In this document: positions 33,881 through 45,122 of the stretch, one piece after another
Numbering within the stretch: position 1 is the first letter of the stretch
Layout of the letters: each line of letters opens with the position of its first letter
Assembly: GCA_039881045.1 (NCBI GenBank)
Contig: JAYWVB010000011.1
Span: forward strand, 558,001 to 622,000
Reading direction: 5' to 3'
DNA: 64,000 bases
Origin: Chaetomium olivaceum
Taxonomy: Eukaryota; Ascomycota; Sordariomycetes; Sordariales; Chaetomiaceae
Position numbers and translations under genes: made by a program
The notes under the pieces: model-generated
Database searches by the model: none
What the model saw: the letters and a program-made list of their open reading frames with translations, nothing else
What the model was told of the DNA's origin: nothing

Positions 33881-35495
33881 TTTTGCAATATGTTGTGATG
33901 CTGGGCTAGAAAAGATTACAAACTGCTCGAGACAGAGATGTGTTGGTAGTTTTAGGCAAAGAGTCAGGAATGGAGATCTAGAGCTGAAAAATCAAGTCGT
34001 GTTTTTTTTCGGGGCGCGCCTTCTTGTATGTGCGACTCGAGTGTTGCGCCTCCCACTTCGACAACAACAAAAGAGGAAAGAAAAAGGCGAGGAAGCGGAG
34101 CGGTGCTCGGCAGGATTCCGAGCGCCAATCCAACCCCCGGACCTAGGTAGGTACCATCTTTTCTTCTTCGGGCCAAAGCCTAACTAACACAATATGCCGG
34201 TGCTACACTCATGTACATTTGTAATAGGACGAAATGCTTCAGTCAGAGGCCAGCGCGCGTTTGACATCGACCGCCAAGCCGTCGTGAGACGGTGCTACTG
34301 CAACGCAAAACATCCCTGCTGTTGATCAAGAACCCCTGCCGTCGTCGGGCTTCCCCAATGTGCTCGGAATAGTGAATGGGAGGGAGCCGGGTGTCACCTG
34401 TATTCTTGCGCTTGCTTGGAAATCGAGGTTGATAGTTGGGCCCATATGGTGCCATATCCAGATTCGCAGAAAAGTCAAGTATAATTGCGGTTTGCATGGC
34501 CCAGGTATGATTCAAAAACCACACCGCAGTGGCTGCTTTTGCTCATAAATGTTCCCTGTCTGCTCAAAAGGGTCCAGAACTAGTCGCTCTGAGGACAAGA
34601 AACCGCACCCTTTGAACAATAACGAAGATGCTACGATGTCGCTATTGTGGGGAGGCCGAAAACGCGAATCATCTGAACAAGTCTTTCACTTTAATTTGGG
34701 TCCCATCGCTGACTCAGCAGAGCCTGGGTCACATGCCGGGAGGGTTGTCTGATGATTGAAACGGTCGTGAACGCGTTCGTGCGCAGTTCTCGGAACTCCG
34801 TTTTTCAACGCTGTTTTCCCATCTATACTCCGGTGTGAACCTATCATCGCCTTTTGTGACCGAGTCCCCCAAACGCGTTGCAGATGCTGCTTTTAGCCAA
34901 CCAAACGCGTTTGTGACCCTCCTAACTCGTCCAGCTAACAGCCGCTTTCGTGTTCATGCGTGTGTCGAAGGATGCCGACCCCACGGCCGCCGTCCTCGAC
35001 CAGCCCCACTCCACTGGCTGCACCATCGGGCGACCTGCCGGCTCGTCGGCCCAGGGGCGAGCCTTTCCGTGGTATACCGAACGCCAACGATGGGGCTACT
35101 GCACAAGGAGCGAGAACGTAACGACGTGGACTTCAGGTTGGTGACCTGGCGTGCTCGCGCTGCGAGTACCGATGCTGCGTATGGCGTCCCAGCGGGTGCA
35201 CTCCGGGCGGAGCAGGCCGGACACCTCGCTGGTGAGGTGCTGTACGTGGCTGAAGCGGTCGATGCCAATTAGGCGGTCGACTTTGACGGTCGACGGGTTC
35301 TGGAGTTGCGTCGAGCCTGTCTGATTCCGTTCCCAGCTGTAGACGAGAAGTTCTTGCCCAGGAGCCTTCTTCTATCATACCACCTGTCAATTATATTGTT
35401 CTAAAGGGTATACTAGTGACTAAGTTGCACGAACTCCTCGAAAGTGCCCGTGCCGTCAATGAAGTTAGGTGCACATCACCCCCTGCTGGAGTCTC
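33881..35495. other. Accessory spacer without a supported gene
   Basis: This is 1.6 kb between the flavoprotein promoter and the gag relic. Several open frames of 60-170 codons occur on both strands, but none shows domain character, splice sites or a sensible leader. It probably contains more transposon remnants. Confidence 0.4.
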
Positions 35496-36000
35496 CTAGT
35501 CATCTGCCGGTTCAACTCCATTTTCACTCAGACTTGGGGACTTTTCCCTTACTAGCGTTCTGGATGAAACAGGTGTTAAACTCCCGGAAGCTCTGCCTGG
35601 CCCGCATCTGCAGGTCCGAAAAGTCGTTCTTAGCCCTCTGAAGCCCCGTCGGGTCGATGGAGTTGTCTTCCAGAAACTCCAGAAGCTGGGCAACAGTGCT
35701 TATAGGATCCGGAGCATCGCCCCCAAGGTATGTCTCTGGAGCTTCCAGTGTCTTGCTACCCATGTACGACACAACAGAGCTAAACCTCGGCTTCTTGGTG
35801 GGGAAAAGGTCTTAATTTCCCTGGAACTTCTGCTTAAGGGTTGCCAACCAAGTGGTGTACTCTGGGCTCTCCTCGTCGGTGAACTTCTTGGGATCTGCGA
35901 TCTTGGTCCGCCCGTAGTGCCTTGAGTTTGGCCTAAAGCTTACGGACTTCGCCGCTATTCTCGGCCGAATCGTTAAAAGTCCCCTTAGTCTCGTACTCGT
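35496..36000 (-). pseudogene. Relic of a retrotransposon gag gene
   Basis: On the minus strand an 82-codon open piece (35772-35524) reads like the capsid/gag of fungal LTR retrotransposons. It has FSDLQMRARQSFREFNTCFI followed by QNASKGKVPKSEW, the usual F-x-L-x-M/R-x-x-x-Q-S-F-x-x-F pattern. Upstream of it, in the same sense, comes EESPEYTTWLATLKQKFQ and then an in-frame stop before DLFPTKKPRF. No protease, reverse transcriptase, integrase or LTRs are recognised, so only a fragment is left. The region is otherwise gene-free. Confidence 0.6.
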
Positions 36001-36296
36001 ATACCCCGGTGATCGCTACCTTCAATGCAAACTGGAAGTAGTCCAAGGACTAATTACATGTGGTCAGGATTGGTGGGTTAAGGGCGGCAACGATCCGAAA
36101 CGCGACTTCGTCCCGAGCATCAGCGAGCAGGCAATATCGTTGGTCATTACGGGCGACGCTGTAGGGCGATATTGGACTCGCTCTTTAGTATGCGACTTGA
36201 TGGATTACAGAACAATGGCCTGGGACGTCGCCGAGGTTCAGAAGATATTGCGGCACTTTATCCGCCACCAATACACCGAAGGGCCTCCGTTTTCAC
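36001..36296. other. Spacer between the gag relic and the P450 3' end
   Basis: No gene is seen. The sequence may still belong to the transposon relic. Confidence 0.35.
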
Positions 36297-38115
36297 TTAC
36301 TTGCTGGGCGATTCTCTCAACACCGGGAAGAGCTTCACATTGATCCCGCCCTTCTCCCAGAGCGCAAAAATCTTCTGAGCGCTCCAATTCCTACTCTCGG
36401 GCATGAGCTCCAGGTCAAAGTTCCACAGCAGCCGCGCCAGAATGAGCCTCATCTCGACATAGGCAAGACTAGTACCCTCAGAGTCAGTAACATTAAACAG
36501 TACAGGGACACCGGTACACAGAGCTTCGTATTGTACACCAAAGGTGAGAGCAAAAGGCAAGGGGGCAGACACATACTTTTTCCCAATACAGTTCCGCGGA
36601 CCGACCGAAAACGGCTGTAGCACGCCGCGCACATCGTGGGCATACTCGGGATCGCCGAGCCAGCGCTCGGGCACAAATTTATTCGCGTCACGGAAGTTGC
36701 TCTCGCTCTGATAGGACGCCCACTGGGGGACTCCTACTGCCGTCTATGCGTGCGGCACGCTGTTAGTTTGCTGAAAAAGCAGGAATGATGGGCTCTGCTC
36801 ACGTCGCCGGGGATCCAGTATCCCTCAATGTACTCGCCTTTCGACGGCGTGCGTCGAGATAGGGCAAGGGGTGTCGGGGGGTCTGTTTGGGTTCCCAGGG
36901 TCAGCGAGAAATGCCACAGTAAAGGCACCAATATCGGGTGATATCCTACACATGCGAAACCCTTCCTCAAACACAGCGTTCATATACTGTAGACCGTTCA
37001 CCGCCAGCAAGGTGATATCTTCCTCAGTCTCAAATGAACCGCGAATCTCCCGCACCAACTTCTCATACTTATCCCGGTTGCTCAACAAATAAAACGTCGT
37101 CCCACTCAGCTGTGTCGCGGTCGTCTCGCTCCCGGCGATAATCAAAACACTCGCGTTCTCCACGATCTCTTCAGGAGTCATGCCTTTCTCGTCGTTATGC
37201 CGCAGAATATACGACATGAAATCCTCGCGCGACACATTTCCACTCGCAAGCCTTCGCTTGGCCGTTTGTTCGGCCAGCGCCCAGTGCTCCTTCTGGCTGC
37301 GCACCAGTTTCCGAGGGAGGAGAAGCGACTTAAGGAAATTTAGCGCCGGGTGCCGCCGTAGAGCCTCGCTGAAGACGATGAGCTTGATGTTGTCGAAGAT
37401 CATAGCCACCCATGGATGGTAACCGCCGCTCTCGATGCAGCCGAACGGCTGGCCGAACGCCAGGTCGCCGATTAGGTCGAAGGTGGTGAAGTTGTACCAT
37501 CGGACAATGTCGACTACTTCGCCAGAGCGGGCCTGCTCGGTGAGTTTGGTGATGAACAGGTCGATGTAGTGCTTTATGATGTCTCCCTGGCCGCGCAGTG
37601 CTTTTTCGGAGAAGGCATGCGAGAGTAGGCGCCGTTGACGCCGGTGGTCGTTGTCGTTGGCGAGTATAATGTTTGGGTGTCCGGATACAGTCGGGCGGTA
37701 GGTGATGTGGTCCTTTTGGAAGGTGTCCTGGCCGGCGGTGCGGTGACCGTAGATGGTTTTCCATGCGCCAGGGGTGGTGAAGGAGACGTCGTTGGTGGTG
37801 AACCGTACGACGGGCCCGTATTTGGCGTGCAGCTGCTTCAGCTTGTGCGGCCACTCGCCGCGTAGGAGGTGGTATAGATATGGCAGGTCCCAGAATGCGT
37901 AGAGCTTGGGGCCGGGCACTTTAGCTAGTGGATGGAAGAAGGCGTAGTACACGCTTCTCACGACGAAGAGAAACAGCACCTGGACAGCCGACATTAGTAT
38001 TCGAATCGGCCGTAGGGAGGAAGAAGCAATGAAGCAGACATTGACAACTTACTCCAGCAAGTGTTGCCCCAAGCACTCCTATGGAGTGCAAAAAACCAAG
38101 GAACATCATAGGCAT
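36297..38115 (-). CDS. Cytochrome P450 monooxygenase (CYP65/isotrichodermin-hydroxylase-like)
   Basis: Five exons are supported: 38115-38053, 37979-36952, 36882-36803, 36743-36577 and 36468-36297. The first encodes the membrane anchor (MPMMFLGFLHSIGVLGATLA), continued by VLFLFVVRSVYYAFFHPLA and the KVPGPKL hinge. The I-helix oxygen-activation motif is AGSETTAT and the ExxR motif is EEGFR. The PERW segment and the heme loop FSVGPRNCIG with its cysteine ligand are all present. The product is about 502 residues, the normal size. One C too many in the run at 36876-36881, right at the start of exon 3, breaks the frame before TPLALSRRTPSKGEYIEGYW. Many such enzymes act in secondary metabolism, but no backbone synthase is visible nearby, so the substrate is unknown. 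Confidence 0.88.
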
Positions 38116-38444
38116 TGCAGGTGGTGGTTGAGAACGGATGACTTACTGCAAGGAAAAGGAACGCAAAAGTTGAGGAGGCAGCAGGAGGCTTTCATGTAGG
38201 TAGATCGTCATTAGGACGCTCAACGTCCCAGTCACGCATCGGTGTTCGAGAAGTAACCACTACGTAGTATTCGGAAGCTATGCTAGCCGGTGCCGTGCAT
38301 AATTGAGGTGGCTTTGAGGTCTCTGTATTCCGTACGTATAGATGTGCCACCACATTGCTACCTATGTGGGTCGCGTGCATAACTCGAGTCAAGCAATTTC
38401 GGCGCCACACAATCCCGGGATAAAACTTTGTGCATTGGACCGGT

Positions 38445-38551
38445 CCGGAGCTTTTCCACAGCCCGGCAGCCCGGCACCAACTGCCGGAGCTTTTCATAGC
38501 CCGGCAGCCCGCACCAACTGGAGCTTTTCATAGGTAGCCCGGCACCGACTG
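38445..38551 (+). repeat. Three tandem copies of a 37-39 bp unit
   Basis: The units are 38445-38483, 38484-38520 and a shortened copy at 38521-38551. Each starts with (CCG)GAGCTTTTC and ends with CACCAACTG or CACCGACTG; the internal AGCCCGGC is itself repeated. The array lies about 330 bp upstream of the P450 start codon. Confidence 0.85.
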
Positions 38552-39039
38552 TTGCGGAGTCGTTTTCTCACAGCCAATGGTTTTCGGAAGAAAACTAGCT
38601 TATGTCTCCGATTCCCACCCGTGTGCCCCGGTAGGCGTATAAACTAGCGTTCTGATTGTTTAGCTCTTCGCTGTTTTTGAGCGACGATCGCCCGCATCCC
38701 GACCATCATCTATGCGCTTTCAAGTGGCACCCCATCTTACACAGTAGGTAGGCAACGCTACCTAGTAAGGTTCCGCTACGAACCGCACAGACTGCGCTCG
38801 CTGCGCCAGGCTTGGGGTTGATAAGCCACACTTGTGTTCCAGAAGCGGTCCGGGAGTGGTGACGATGATTCGTGTGTCTAAATAACGAAGGCTATCTGAC
38901 TCTGTCGGCCTTCAAGCTCAGCATGCAGAAACTGGGCCGCTGCACGGAACCGAGTTGGATCCACGACGCCAGATTCACCGCGACTCGCGAACACCTTGCC
39001 AAGATGTCGGCATCACCACCAACCCATTTGTAGAGCCGT

Positions 39040-39350
39040 ATCCAGGCTTTCCGGACGCGAACAAGGGAGCACTCATCGTCGTTGTCATGGCGACCCTATG
39101 ACTACCGGCTCCTTTCGCCGGGTAAAATAGCCATCAATGATTACATCTTGAATACTGTTAATCGTATGTTCACCACCAACTCCTTGAATCCACGCCCAAA
39201 CAATCATGACCGGTTCCCTCATCCCAAAGATCCTCGGCATCATCTATGTTGGCATAGGAAGCGCCGTCGTTCATTATGGCGGCGGCAGGCATATTGCAAC
39301 CCTCGAACCATGGCAAAATAAAAAATTACGTTACCGAAGTTCAATCTAGG
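39040..39350 (+). pseudogene. Possible relic of a rhodopsin-like (SAT4/PTH11-type) membrane protein gene
   Basis: A frame beginning at an ATG at about 39206 reads MTGSLIPKILGIIYVGIGSA then VVHYGGGRHIATLEPWQ. This resembles the second-helix and GGGRHI loop region of fungal rhodopsin-domain proteins. It runs into a stop at about 39347. Upstream pieces are interrupted by stops. This is a weak call from a short motif. Confidence 0.25.
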
Positions 39351-39727
39351 TACGATGAGGAGACTCTAAGGTACGCAACCAAGGGTCTTCTCGGCGCTGC
39401 ACCAGAGTTAGGCGGCGAGCTGTAAACACTTAATGAGAGGCTCTTGCCTCTACAGCTGAGAGTGGAGAGATGCTAGCTTTTTACCTTCATAATGGCAGGA
39501 CCACGTCCCCTCCGGTTATAGTCGCCGGGGAAAGACATTGGAGCACGGTTTGAGGCAAGGCACAGTGCCCGTCGCATAAAACGCTATATAAGCAAAGAAC
39601 AGCACAACTAGCTCGAATATCAGAAAAATTGGACAGACATTAATAACAAATAAAATCCCCTACAGAACGGGTTAACTGCCGAACCATCATATAGCAGACC
39701 TAACAAAAGCAACAAACCACTTTCAGC

Positions 39728-40278
39728 TCATGCCTCCTGGATCATGTCCTCCATCTTTTCAAGATGCAGTGAGATTGCCGATCCAGCTACACCGTTGTCT
39801 CCGTGATATTCGTATCTTCGTGTCCCGGCCAACGAACCTCTTCCGTCAGGGCACAGAAGGAAACGAAGAGGATACCCAATAGCAGGCTGCAGGACAGCCT
39901 TAGTGACGAAGTTAACATCAACAAGCCCACCAAGCACACTGCCATCGTCATCATCCTTCCAACCATCGATCGTCAACGTGTCGTGTCGTGTCTTGTCGTG
40001 TGTATTGTGACCTGATGCCAACGTGAACGATATGGGGCGAACGGCAAGACCCTCCAACTTCAGGGTGCGGGAGGGCCGTCGTCTTTTGTCAGGTCGGCGT
40101 CGACGACGGCGGCAGCTGGCCTAAGTGCTTCAAGAACGGGCAGTCTGCGCTCATCTGGATCGTCGTTGGTCAGGTTATTGACGCGGGTAGCTGCTCCTAG
40201 TGCGCTGAGGGTTCGCCTACTCCGAGCGCGAGAGACTCTCCGTGTGACTGGGGCCATTGTCTGTGGTCGCTTAGTCAA
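39728..40278 (-). CDS. Unrecognised small protein, one frame break
   Basis: Two minus-strand frames adjoin. The first (40278 to about 40070) gives a basic start, MTKRPQTMAPVTRRVSRARS, followed by an acidic-polar linker. The second (to 39728) gives LEGLAVRPISFTLASGHNTH, then LTIDGWKDDDDGSVLGGLVD, and ends MEDMIQEA. They would form one protein of about 180 residues if a single C were added near 40065-40075. I do not recognise the family. The gene sits directly beside the TpA-rich island, which would then be its promoter. It could be a lineage-specific gene or a degraded one. Confidence 0.45.
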
Positions 40279-40560
40279 TTTAGCCTATATCCCAATATAC
40301 TCCTTTTGTATTTCTAGAATAATAAAAGGCTAGCTACTTATTAGCCTCCTCCTCTATTACAGTCTAAAAGTAAAGTTAGAGGAGTATATTGATACATTCC
40401 TCATCTACCTTAGAGAAGTGTACCTAATTACTATTGTTCCACTATACTAAGCTAAGTAGTATATTAGAGGTAGGAAGGATAATTAGAAAGATAGGAGAAA
40501 GGGAGATTCTAGGTGGGTTAACGGGGAAAAGGGAAGGCTACGATAGTATAAGCGAGCCTA
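40279..40560. repeat. TpA-rich, CpG-free island (RIP-like)
   Basis: From about 40270 to 40510 the sequence is packed with TA dinucleotides (ATATACTCC, CTAGAATAATAAAAGGCTAG, TACTAAGCTAAGTAGTATAT) and I see no CpG. The surrounding DNA is GC-rich. This is the mark left by repeat-induced point mutation on a former repeat. No coding sequence remains. Confidence 0.55.
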
Positions 40561-41838
40561 GGTAGCTAGTACCAAGCCTATTCGAGGGTTGGATATAGTT
40601 AGTTCGCGTTCCTGAATAGGGGATGGGATCCTGGTACCAAAGATGTACCGCTGTCACGAATGTACGGGGCGTGGGCTGGAGGACTGTGATGGGTGTGAAC
40701 GAAGTAGAATGAGCGACGATTTCCGGCCTCCGTCGCTGGCGCCGTTTGGAGCCGTTACGGAGGCGTCCTCGGTCCGGCAACGCGAACGCGTTGTCGTCCG
40801 GCAGAACTTTGGGCGACTTTTGGCTCGGGCTTGCTGGCGTCAAGCCGAGACCAAACGGAAGTCGGGTCGCGGCTCCAAGCATCGGATGGTTACCGGGTGA
40901 CGGGCGCTAACCTGATATGGACTAGCTGATATGCCCGAGAGCAACACGCAGCTTACGTTCGGGGCCGACAAGTCTGCTGTCGACATGGGGAGTTGGTGAC
41001 GAATGGCAAATTGGAGCATCGATATTTGCAAGACTGGAGAAGTAGCAAAAATATCTTGGGAAAGCGTGGGTTTCCCTGAGTATACACGAAGGTAGTTGTC
41101 TATTCGTACATGACATCTGTACTTCGTGGATGGGCGGTCAAGGGTACATTACTGTGTAAACTTTCCATGGTATCATCGCTCATCACAGGTAGTACAACTC
41201 GAAGCTGCTTGAAGGCCTCCGGCTCGAGTTGCTAACAGCTGGATTTCTACATCCTGACCATAGAAGGTGGGTTGGGGACTCTAAAAAACATCGAGTTCAG
41301 GTCGCTGGCAAGCAAGGAGTTGAGCAGGGAAAAACTATATCTTTGATGAGGACCGGTGATCCAGTAAGAGAAAACGGGTACGTAGTAAAAATCCGAGTAC
41401 AAGAAATCGAGTACCTAGAAAGGCAAGAATGGAAAGTCAAGTAAATGAAATTGGACCGTGTCGACCTCTTTTTTAGGCAACTGCTAGATAATCCTGTTTT
41501 GTTCCTGCTATCAAGTTTGTGACAGACATCCACAGGGTGACGACCTCCTGCTTGGCTTGGACGAGCAATCATGTGCAGCCAGCAGCACACCACACCGGCT
41601 TGGCAGGTGGAGCAACCGCGCTCCAGACTCGGTCACAAGCTGCCCCTCCCTTGCCAGCTCAGAAACCCCGCGCTTGAACGCCCCTGACCCCGCCATACCC
41701 TCAACAAACCCCCGTGGTCTCCTCAACAACATCAACCGTCGCAAACAATCCCGATTTCCCACAACATTCCGTACAAGACGACCGACGATTCCATAAACAA
41801 AACACATTACCACCAGTTAGACCACACATTCCATCAAG
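40561..41838. other. Spacer before the acyl-CoA-binding protein gene
   Basis: This is 1.28 kb with open frames of 60-110 codons on both strands but no recognisable protein. The last 150 bp is C/A-rich leader of the ACBP gene. Confidence 0.4.
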
Positions 41839-42277
41839 ATGGCTACCCAAAGCGAGGCGTTCAAGACGGCTGCCACCGAGAGCAAGCAGTTGACATTGAA
41901 GCCGAGCAACGACGACCTCCTCGAGATTTACGGTGCGCCCAGGCTGTAGCAAACTATGCACTTACGCTCGCTGACACATCACGGTAGCCCTCTACAAGGT
42001 CGGAACGGGCGAGGATATCGAGAAGGCCCCCGCGCCCGGCATGTTCGATCTCAAGGCAAGCCATCACCCGCCTCCTTTCCGCATGTGGAAAACAAACCCG
42101 AGTTAAATTTAACATACTCCACAGGGCAAGGCTAAGTTGAAGGCCTGGCAGGCGGTTGTTGACGAGGGCCTCACACCCGAGCAAGCGCAGGAGAAGTACG
42201 TCGCCAAGATCGAGGAGATGAAGGTCACATACAAGTTCGACCCGAGCAAGCAGCCCGAGGCTGTCGGCAGTTCATAG
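41839..42277 (+). CDS. Acyl-CoA-binding protein
   Basis: ACBP binds medium- and long-chain acyl-CoA esters in the cytosol and feeds lipid synthesis. The 104-residue protein starts MATQSEAFKTAATESKQLTL. It has the ligand-binding Tyr-Lys pair (YALYKVGTGEDIEKAPAPGM, then FDLKGKAKLKAW) and ends in a four-helix-bundle helix (EKYVAKIEEMKVTYKFDPS). Three exons: 41839-41932, 41988-42055 and 42125-42277. The second intron (42056-42124) begins with GCAAGC instead of GT and ends CAG, making it a GC-AG intron; the frame and the conserved LKGKAK junction leave no better choice. No frame break is present. The gene is convergent with TDP1. Confidence 0.95.
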
Positions 42278-42466
42278 ATGCAACATTGGGCTGGGGGGGA
42301 ACTGAACTGCCCGCGTGAAGAAACTTTTTTGGTGGCAATCATGGCAGCTAGACACCGGCATTGAGCTTTCTGCGTCCGTAGCAAGCGAGCAATGTGTTCC
42401 TTGGGGCAAAGAACCCCCTTTTCCACCCAGCCAAGTGACGCCAGCCAAGCAACCCCCTCCCTCCCT

Positions 42467-42590
42467 AAGACACCTAACTATGCTCCCACCTCCATACCCA
42501 AGACGCCTAATCATGCTCCCACCTCCCTACCTAAGACGCCTAATCATGCCACCCAACTCCTCATCTAAAACACCTAACCATCCCCCCAAA
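42467..42590 (+). repeat. About 3.5 copies of a 33-bp tandem repeat
   Basis: The unit starts AAGACRCCTAAYYATG and continues CTCCCACCTCC; copies start at about 42467, 42500, 42533 and 42567. The array lies between the convergent ACBP and TDP1 stop codons and just enters the end of TDP1. Confidence 0.8.
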
Positions 42591-44441
42591 CCTGCCCCAT
42601 CCAGTCCGGCTCCAAATGCCTCGCCGTCGCCACCCACGGCACCTCCCCCTCCCCATACGCCTGCAGCGGCAAGTTATACGGCATGCGCAACGCCACCACG
42701 GGGGCGGCGGCGGCGGCCTTCCCCTCCTGCTCCTGCTCCTGCTCCTGCACCTCCCCCTTGGTCAACGAATCCGTCAAGAAAGTCGGCTTCATGACCGCAC
42801 CCTCGCCGCCGTACAGTTCCGGCCAGACCAGCACGCCGATCTCGTACGACGCGATGCGTATCTCGCCGTGGGGGCTGGCGGCCTCGCCCCACGCTTGTTT
42901 GGACAGGTTGGCTGAGGTGACGAGCGCCCAGTCGATGGACGGCGTGGCTGGCTCGCTGTTGTTGTTGTTTTTGTTGTTGTTTCCGCCGCCGCCGGCGTAG
43001 CGGATGTATGTTTTTATATGGGGTGCGGCGCGCTTCCTGCCGGCGTCGTGGATGGTGGTGCCGTCTGCGAGGGGCACGCCCTGGTCGGAGTCGTTGGCCC
43101 AGTGGTGGAAGATGGGTTTGAGATACGTGAGTTGCTTCGCTTGTTGCGCTGATTGCGTTTTGGTATGGATCGAGCCGCCGGAGCCGTAGCCGTCGAGAGA
43201 CTTGCGGATTTCGTCGGGGGGGAAAACGACTTTGAAGGAGGGGGGTTGGTGGGGGGTGGTGGTGGATGAGGGGGGGAAGGAGAAGGAGGACAAGGAAGAG
43301 GGGGAGAAGGAGGAGGAGGGGGAGAAGGAGGAGGAGGGGGAGAAGGTGGCGGTGTTTCGGCCGCCGCTGAGAGAGCGGAATAAGGTGTTTTTGAGCCAGC
43401 CGTCTGTTGGGCCGAGCGTTGCTATGGATGAGATTTGGATGGCGATCTCGGGCTTTGCTGGGGAAACGGGGACGGCTTGGAGAGCTTGCTTCATAGCTGC
43501 CCAACCCCATCTGGTGGGTGAGTCGTCGCCGAGGCTGTGTCTACCCGGTACGCTGGCGATGAGCGAGCCCCGGATTTCTGAGAAGTCGTACTTGGATAAT
43601 TGTTCGATTACTGGCTTGCAGGTGATCTTCCGGGTGTCGTAGGCTCGGAGGTAGTTGATGAAGTCGATCTTGAACCTGGCTCCGCTGCCGATCTTGGCTG
43701 CCCCTGGGCTGGCATCCTTTTGTGAGGGTTTCATGAGCGGGAGCCTCGGCGAGAGCCAGACAGCTTGGCTCATGTTGGCCCAGTCACGGACGATCAAGTT
43801 TGCTGTGTGTATGACGATCTGGGCTGTCTCATCGTGCCGGAGAAGAATCATCATCTTGGAGTGGTGGGTGCCAAACATCTCGGGGAGAAAGGCATTATGA
43901 AGTGTAATATTTGGGAAGCGGGATGCCGCTTCCTGTTCTATGTTAGGATTTGATAAGGAGAGGCATCGACAGTGTACGAGAGGACAGCTCTATTCCCTTG
44001 AGCGTGCGGTAGGAGAATGGATGGCCTGCCTACCTGCAGCTTCAGCCTGCTTGGATCCTCTCTCTTCCAAAACCCATGAACCACATGAACTTTGACGAGA
44101 TGACGGACATCCTCGTCAAAGGCGGACATGAGGAAGTCTAAGTCATGGAGATAGTTGAACTCCCAGCATTCCGCGATGAGTGGGTCGCCTAGGATGTCCT
44201 TGAGAGTAATTGTATCTTTGTTCATTTCCGGGGGTAGGTCTCGAATTTTGGTGAGGTGGAACGGGGATTTAAATACGCGGGCTGATAATGGTGTCCCATT
44301 TTCTTTCTTTTCCTGAGGTGATACCGGAAGTTGACGCCTTTTCAACGGAGGGCTAACTGGATGTGTGAGAGAGAGTGGCGTGTGCCCTGTCGGTTCGTCA
44401 CAGTCGTCTACTGGCGCTGGCCTTTTCCTTGATCGATCCAT
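42574..44441 (-). CDS. TDP1: Tyrosyl-DNA phosphodiesterase 1
   Basis: Tdp1 removes topoisomerase I peptides and other adducts from DNA 3' ends. Exon 1 (44441-44034) encodes MDRSRKRPAPVDDCDE, a basic disordered start, then the beginning of the phosphodiesterase fold. An intron (44033-43933) joins LKLQ to EAASRFPNITLHN. Exon 2 contains the first HKD motif as THHSKMMIL and the second as PHIKTYIRY. The ASPHGEIRIASYEIGVLVWP strand and the SANLSKQAWG segment, both family hallmarks, follow. The length is 588 residues with no frame break. Insertions of Ser/Phe/Pro repeats (FSPSSSFSPSSSFS) and an Asn run sit between the two HKD halves. The upstream in-frame ATG at 44528 is less likely, because the residues from 44441 fit the family better. 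Confidence 0.94.
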
Positions 44442-45122
44442 GTTTGCTCCAGAAACGAATGACACACAGAAACCAAGGATTCCGGGAGTGACTTGGTTTC
44501 TGAGGTTGTTAAAGGTTCTCAAGAACATTCGGGGTTGATGGGTGAGTGATGGCTGCCTTTACATTGTCGGTCCTTGACACCAGCTGCCAGCTGCCACTTC
44601 GAGCCGTTTCAAGACAGGGAAATGGGATTGCGCACTCTTGGATCCCGTCGTGGGGAATCCTTCTGGTGCGGCGCTAGTGGCTCGGCAAATGCCTGAAAAT
44701 TGAGGCGGAATACCATAGACCTGGCCAGACTGCAGCAACAAACGTGTCGGAAATCCTGACTGGTGGTAAATCGAATCGTCTCCTGAACGCATCCTCATTT
44801 GCTGCATTTTGGCACCGCCCACGAGTTATGACCCCCTAAAACGAGACGAGGCCGGCCCGAGATTTTAAAGAGAGCAACATCTGCCGTATTCAGGTATCCT
44901 ATCCGTATCACTCGAGCCGGAACTGTCTTGTCCCAGCGCCCGAGCTGTCGGTTCCCACACGGTGTTCCCGATGTCTGGCTAGGCTTCGGCCTCGATAAGC
45001 TTCCGCCGACAACCAATTTCGACACTGGTTGCGAAACAAACACCGTGGTCCGCCTGCAATCTGTGCCGGCGTAGGGCCACCGTTTCTGGCTTTACCACGC
45101 TACAAAGAGGAGGGGCGACAAA
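44442..45122. promoter_or_regulatory. Divergent promoter between TDP1 and the Eps1-like gene
   Basis: This is 681 bp of spacer with no supported gene and no repeat that stands out. Confidence 0.5.

Larger units (their letters stand above)
38116..39727. other. Accessory spacer upstream of the P450
   Basis: This is about 1.6 kb without an intact gene. It holds the 37-39 bp tandem repeat at 38445-38551 and the possible membrane-protein relic at 39040-39350. Confidence 0.45.

Noticed and set aside
40643..40900. Short plus-strand frame with two CxxC-like pairs
   Set aside because: I considered a small zinc-finger protein, but the cysteines do not follow a known spacing and an equally long minus-strand frame covers the same DNA.
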